This document shows positions 60,873 through 64,000 of a stretch of DNA of 64,000 nt, piece by piece (within the stretch, counting starts at the first letter, position 1; the number at the start of each line of letters is the position of its first letter). The notes under the pieces are model-generated. The model had not been told where the DNA came from. It worked only from the letters and a program-made list of their open reading frames with translations, and made no database searches. The stretch covers positions 310,001 to 374,000 of the forward strand of contig CBDEWB010000020.1 of assembly GCA_965243765.1 (NCBI GenBank). The letters run 5' to 3'. The DNA comes from Halarcobacter sp965243765. Lineage in GTDB: Bacteria > Campylobacterota > Campylobacteria > Campylobacterales > Arcobacteraceae. The translations under genes were made by a program, and so were the position numbers.

Positions 60873-62750
60873 ATGGACTTACAAACATTAATTTACCTAT
60901 TCGTAGGTGTTTCATTTACAGTTTATATAGGTATTGCTCTATGGGCAAAAGCTGGTTCGACTAAAGAATTTTATGTAGCAGGTGGTGGAGTTCATCCAAT
61001 TGCAAACGGTATGGCAACAGCAGCGGATTGGATGAGTGCAGCATCATTTATCTCTCTAGCTGGTATCATTTCTTTTAAAGGAAGCGATGGTAGTGCTTAC
61101 TTAATGGGTTGGACTGGTGGATACGTTCTACTAGCAATGCTTTTAGCACCTTATTTAAGAAAATTTGGTAAATTTACAGTTCCTGATTTTGTTGGTGATA
61201 GATATTATTCTGATATTGCAAGAACAGTTGCGGTTGTTGCGGTTATCTTTATCTCATTTACATACGTTGCAGGACAAATGAGAGGAGTTGGGATTGTTTT
61301 CTCAAGATTCTTACAAGTTGATGTAAATACTGGTGTTCTTATTGGTATGGGTATAGTATTCTTCTATTCTGTTTTAGGCGGAATGAAAGGTATTACATAT
61401 ACACAAGTTGCACAATATATTGTTATGATTTTTGCATATATGATTCCTGCAATTTTCTTATCACTTCAAGTTACTGATACATTTATACCTCAATTTGGTA
61501 TTTTTGCACAAACTACATTTGCATTTGATGATGGTGTTAAAATAATTCCTGAAGGAACTTATCTTTTACATGCACTAGATCAAGCTGTTAATGACTTAGG
61601 ATTCAAAGAATATACTCAACCAGGAAATCTTTGGAATACATTTATGTTAACAACTGCGTTAATGTTAGGAACTGCTGGATTACCACATGTTATTGTTAGA
61701 TTCTTTACAGTACCAACTGTTAAAGATGCTAGAGTATCTGCTGGATGGGCCTTAGTATTTATCGCGATTATGTATACAACTATATCTTCAGTTGCAGCAT
61801 TTTCAAGAATTAACTTAATCAAAAATGTTCAAAATGTTGAATATAAAGCATTTGTTGCTGGTGAGTTAAAACATGCTGATGGAACTACAAATCATGGTAG
61901 CTGGTTCAAAACTTGGGAACAAGGTGGCTTAATCGCTTGGACAGATAGAAATGGTGATGGTAAAATCCAATATGGATCTGGAGCTGCATTTGATGGAGCT
62001 AAAGGGAAACCTATTTTTGATGGTAAAAAAGTTACTGAAAATGGAAATAGAGTTACTATAAATGGTAAAGCATTGGCAAATAATGGAAAAATTGAGAATG
62101 AATTATATGTTGATAGGGATATCATGGTTCTTGCGAATCCTGAAATTGCAAACTTACCTAACTGGGTTATTGCCTTTATCGCAGCTGGTGGACTTGCAGC
62201 AGCATTATCTACAGCAGCAGGACTATTACTAGTAATTGCTTCATCAATTTCTCATGACCTTATGGGTCAAGTTATCTTTAAAGATAAAGAAACTGGAAAA
62301 TCTACTTTAACTGAGAAATCAGAGTTAATGTGGGCAAGAATATCAGCAGTAGCTGCTATTTGTGTGGCTGGATATCTTGGGATTAATCCTCCTGGATTTG
62401 TTGCACAAGTTGTTGCCTTTGCGTTTGGATTAGCAGCAGCAGCGTTCTTCCCAACAATTATTCTTGGTATATTTGATAAACGAATGAATAAAGAGGGTGC
62501 GATTGCTGGTATTATTACTGGTCTTGGTTTCACTTTTGCATACATTGTTTATTTTGTATTTATGGGCGGAGATAAAGCTGATTACTTCTTAGGAATAGCT
62601 CCATCAGGCATTGGTACAATTGGTACAATCCTACACTTAATCGTTGCATTCGTTGTTTCTAGAATGACTCCTGAACCTCCACAAGAGATTCAAGATCTAG
62701 TAGAAAGTATTAGAATCCCATCTGGGGCTGGGGAAGCACACAATCATTAA
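60873..62750 (+). CDS. Sodium/solute symporter of acetate-permease type (with DUF4212 partner)
   Basis: 625 residues, solute:sodium symporter family with about thirteen membrane helices. ActP-like landmarks: FYVAGGGVHPIANGMATAAD, WMSAASFISLAG, TAGLPHVIVRFFTVP. A soluble insert of about 110 residues between helices (residues 312-425) contains DRNGDGKIQY, an EF-hand-like loop, and is typical of the branch that pairs with DUF4212. Likely substrate acetate or another short carboxylate. GGGGAATT precedes the ATG. Confidence 0.92.
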   Translation: MDLQTLIYLFVGVSFTVYIGIALWAKAGSTKEFYVAGGGVHPIANGMATAADWMSAASFISLAGIISFKGSDGSAYLMGWTGGYVLLAMLLAPYLRKFGKFTVPDFVGDRYYSDIARTVAVVAVIFISFTYVAGQMRGVGIVFSRFLQVDVNTGVLIGMGIVFFYSVLGGMKGITYTQVAQYIVMIFAYMIPAIFLSLQVTDTFIPQFGIFAQTTFAFDDGVKIIPEGTYLLHALDQAVNDLGFKEYTQPGNLWNTFMLTTALMLGTAGLPHVIVRFFTVPTVKDARVSAGWALVFIAIMYTTISSVAAFSRINLIKNVQNVEYKAFVAGELKHADGTTNHGSWFKTWEQGGLIAWTDRNGDGKIQYGSGAAFDGAKGKPIFDGKKVTENGNRVTINGKALANNGKIENELYVDRDIMVLANPEIANLPNWVIAFIAAGGLAAALSTAAGLLLVIASSISHDLMGQVIFKDKETGKSTLTEKSELMWARISAVAAICVAGYLGINPPGFVAQVVAFAFGLAAAAFFPTIILGIFDKRMNKEGAIAGIITGLGFTFAYIVYFVFMGGDKADYFLGIAPSGIGTIGTILHLIVAFVVSRMTPEPPQEIQDLVESIRIPSGAGEAHNH

Positions 62751-62764
62751 GATCTTTAAAAAAC

Positions 62765-62796
62765 TATAAAAGTGTATCTTTTGATACACTTTTATA
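62765..62796 (+). terminator. Strong intrinsic terminator after symporter operon
   Basis: A perfect 14-bp stem (TATAAAAGTGTATC and GATACACTTTTATA) with a TTTT loop lies 15 bases after the symporter stop. The A/T-rich foot lets it act in either direction. Confidence 0.88.
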
Positions 62797-62883
62797 ATAA
62801 AATTTATCATAAAAGAGTACTCTTAAGCATCTAAAATCCAAATAAGCTTTTATTTAAGTAACTTTTTTTCTAAAGGAAAAAAT

Positions 62884-64000
62884 ATGAGTTTACGAGATCA
62901 AGAAAGTTTTCTATCAAATATTCACCCATTTGAAGTATTAAATCAAGAACAGTTGCATGCCTGTATTAAACATATGGATATCGCATATTATCCAAAAGGC
63001 TCAATACTTATTAGTCCTGAAAAAATCCATGATCATTTTTTTATAATCATAAAAGGCACTGTTTATGAAATAAAAGATGATGAGATTCTTGTAGATTATC
63101 ATCAAGAAGACTCTTTTGATGCAAACTCTTTAATTTATGCTGAGTGTAAAAATATATTTATTGTTCATGAAGAATTGATTTGTTATGAAGTAGAAAAAAA
63201 AACTTTTTTAGTATTGATTGAACAAAATGAAGAGTTCAAAAATTTCTTTTTAAATAATTTAGTTCATAAATTTCAAGTATTAAAAGATAAAAAATATACT
63301 TCTGAACTTACAACTTTTATGTTAGATAAAGTAGAAGATACAATTATTCATGAGCCTTGTATAGTCGAGTCTCATACAAAACTAATTGATGCAATTGATA
63401 AATCAATGAAATATAAAACATCAACTATTATTGTAAAAAAACAAAATAATGAATATGGAATTATTACAGACTCACTACTAAAAGTAAAAGTTTTATTAAA
63501 AGGTCGAAATTTAAATATAGTAGTTGATGAAATTGCAATTTTTCCTTTATTAACAGTAAATAATGATGACTATTTATTGGATGCTTTATCTTTATTAATT
63601 AAAAAAAATATAAAAAGAGTTGGAGTTGTGAACTCTTCAAATGAAATGATTGGAATACTAGAACAAATTGATATTTTATCTTACTTTGCAAATCATACAA
63701 ATGTAGTTGATACAAAAATCAAAAAATCAAAAAATCTTGAAGAGTTAAAACTTGCAAGTAAAGCTTTAATGAATATTATTAAAACTATGCAAGCAAAAGG
63801 AGTAAAAGTAAATCATATTTCCAATCTAATAGGTCAACTTAATACAAAAGTATATAAAAAACTTTGTGAATTAATCATGCCAAAAGAGTTGTTAGAGACT
63901 TCTTGTTTCATGGTTATGGGGAGTGAAGGAAGAAATGAACAGATAATTAAAACAGATCAAGATAATGCTTTAGTAATTCAAAATGGAGTTAATGCTAATT
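62884..64000 (+). CDS. Cyclic-nucleotide-like/CBS/DUF294 nucleotidyltransferase protein, 5' part
   Basis: Open from ATG 62884 (AAAGGAAAA upstream) to the window end, at least 372 residues. An N-terminal cNMP-binding-like domain (PFEVLNQEQLHACIKHMD, YYPKGSILISP) is followed by a CBS pair (residues about 155-280; KTSTIIVKKQNNEYGIITD) and the start of a DUF294 nucleotidyltransferase (MVMGSEGRNEQIIKTDQDNAL) related to the uridylyltransferase core of GlnD. Such proteins are commonly found next to acetate-type symporters and may regulate them. The C-terminal part is outside the window. Confidence 0.88.
   Translation, partial: MSLRDQESFLSNIHPFEVLNQEQLHACIKHMDIAYYPKGSILISPEKIHDHFFIIIKGTVYEIKDDEILVDYHQEDSFDANSLIYAECKNIFIVHEELICYEVEKKTFLVLIEQNEEFKNFFLNNLVHKFQVLKDKKYTSELTTFMLDKVEDTIIHEPCIVESHTKLIDAIDKSMKYKTSTIIVKKQNNEYGIITDSLLKVKVLLKGRNLNIVVDEIAIFPLLTVNNDDYLLDALSLLIKKNIKRVGVVNSSNEMIGILEQIDILSYFANHTNVVDTKIKKSKNLEELKLASKALMNIIKTMQAKGVKVNHISNLIGQLNTKVYKKLCELIMPKELLETSCFMVMGSEGRNEQIIKTDQDNALVIQNGVNAN

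Overview
The window is AT-rich DNA with Campylobacterota-type gene content and order: kdsA-ribH-nusB-pyrF, a BtuB/F/D/C vitamin B12 uptake locus, and a DUF4212/acetate-type symporter pair followed by a DUF294-type nucleotidyltransferase. The best guess is an Arcobacter-group bacterium (Arcobacter sensu lato). That is inferred from protein content and base composition; there is no rRNA gene here to confirm it.

Layout. 1-592 is the 3' end of an IS5-type element inserted in an older IS4-like transposase remnant (to about 1592). 1650-5260 is a minus-strand chromosomal operon: prmC, an M3A oligopeptidase, a coiled-coil protein and a small protein. 5369-6951 is a second IS5-type element inserted in the C-terminal remnant of another IS4-like copy. 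7112-19145 is a compact plus-strand defence-type operon: SNF2-family helicase, PemK/MazF-like protein, long beta-class adenine methyltransferase, Fic protein, a 40-codon small gene, an AlbA_2/ATPase-fold regulator, and a type III-like restriction helicase-nuclease. Most of its genes overlap or abut. A further gene begins inside the end of the nuclease gene and is cut by an IS.

19187-27775 is almost entirely nested mobile elements: an IS5-type element inside a DDE-transposase IS, IS1182-like, IS481, IS256 and IS3-inside-IS3 pieces. The one intact non-IS gene there is an Rpn-type nuclease gene. 27807-38103 returns to ordinary chromosome: HNH protein, an uncharacterised protein, murA, DMT transporter, FMN-binding glutamate synthase-like protein, DUF6394-like protein, K+ channel, kdsA, ribH, nusB, pyrF. 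Three tRNAs (Ser-GCU, Met-CAU, Gly-UCC) follow.

38518-42911 is a second mobile-element pile-up: IS256 split by IS481, an IS5-like element that cuts a methyltransferase gene, and an IS200/IS605 remnant. It abuts a cobalamin gene cluster (cbiG 3' fragment, cobJ, cobD-like, cbiB). Convergent to this lie btuB, btuF, btuD and btuC. B12 import therefore looks intact, while the cbiG step of de novo synthesis is broken here. Next come a SafE/TauE-like protein, a NosL-like lipoprotein-type protein with a possible leader attenuator, a HAD phosphatase, a glycosyltransferase whose last codons were rewritten by an IS5 insertion, an aldo/keto reductase, a frameshifted ISAs1 element and a CinA-like pseudogene.

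57656-58130 is a tRNA operon (Lys-Glu-Val-Asp) with a near-consensus promoter. The window ends with a Cache-domain histidine kinase, its response regulator, a DUF4212/ActP-type symporter pair, a strong terminator and the 5' part of a CBS/DUF294 protein.

The most interesting part is the 12-kb defence-type operon. It combines type III-like modification and restriction genes with an SNF2 helicase, a toxin-fold protein, an autoinhibited-type Fic protein and a very small gene. I do not recognise this exact combination as a named system.
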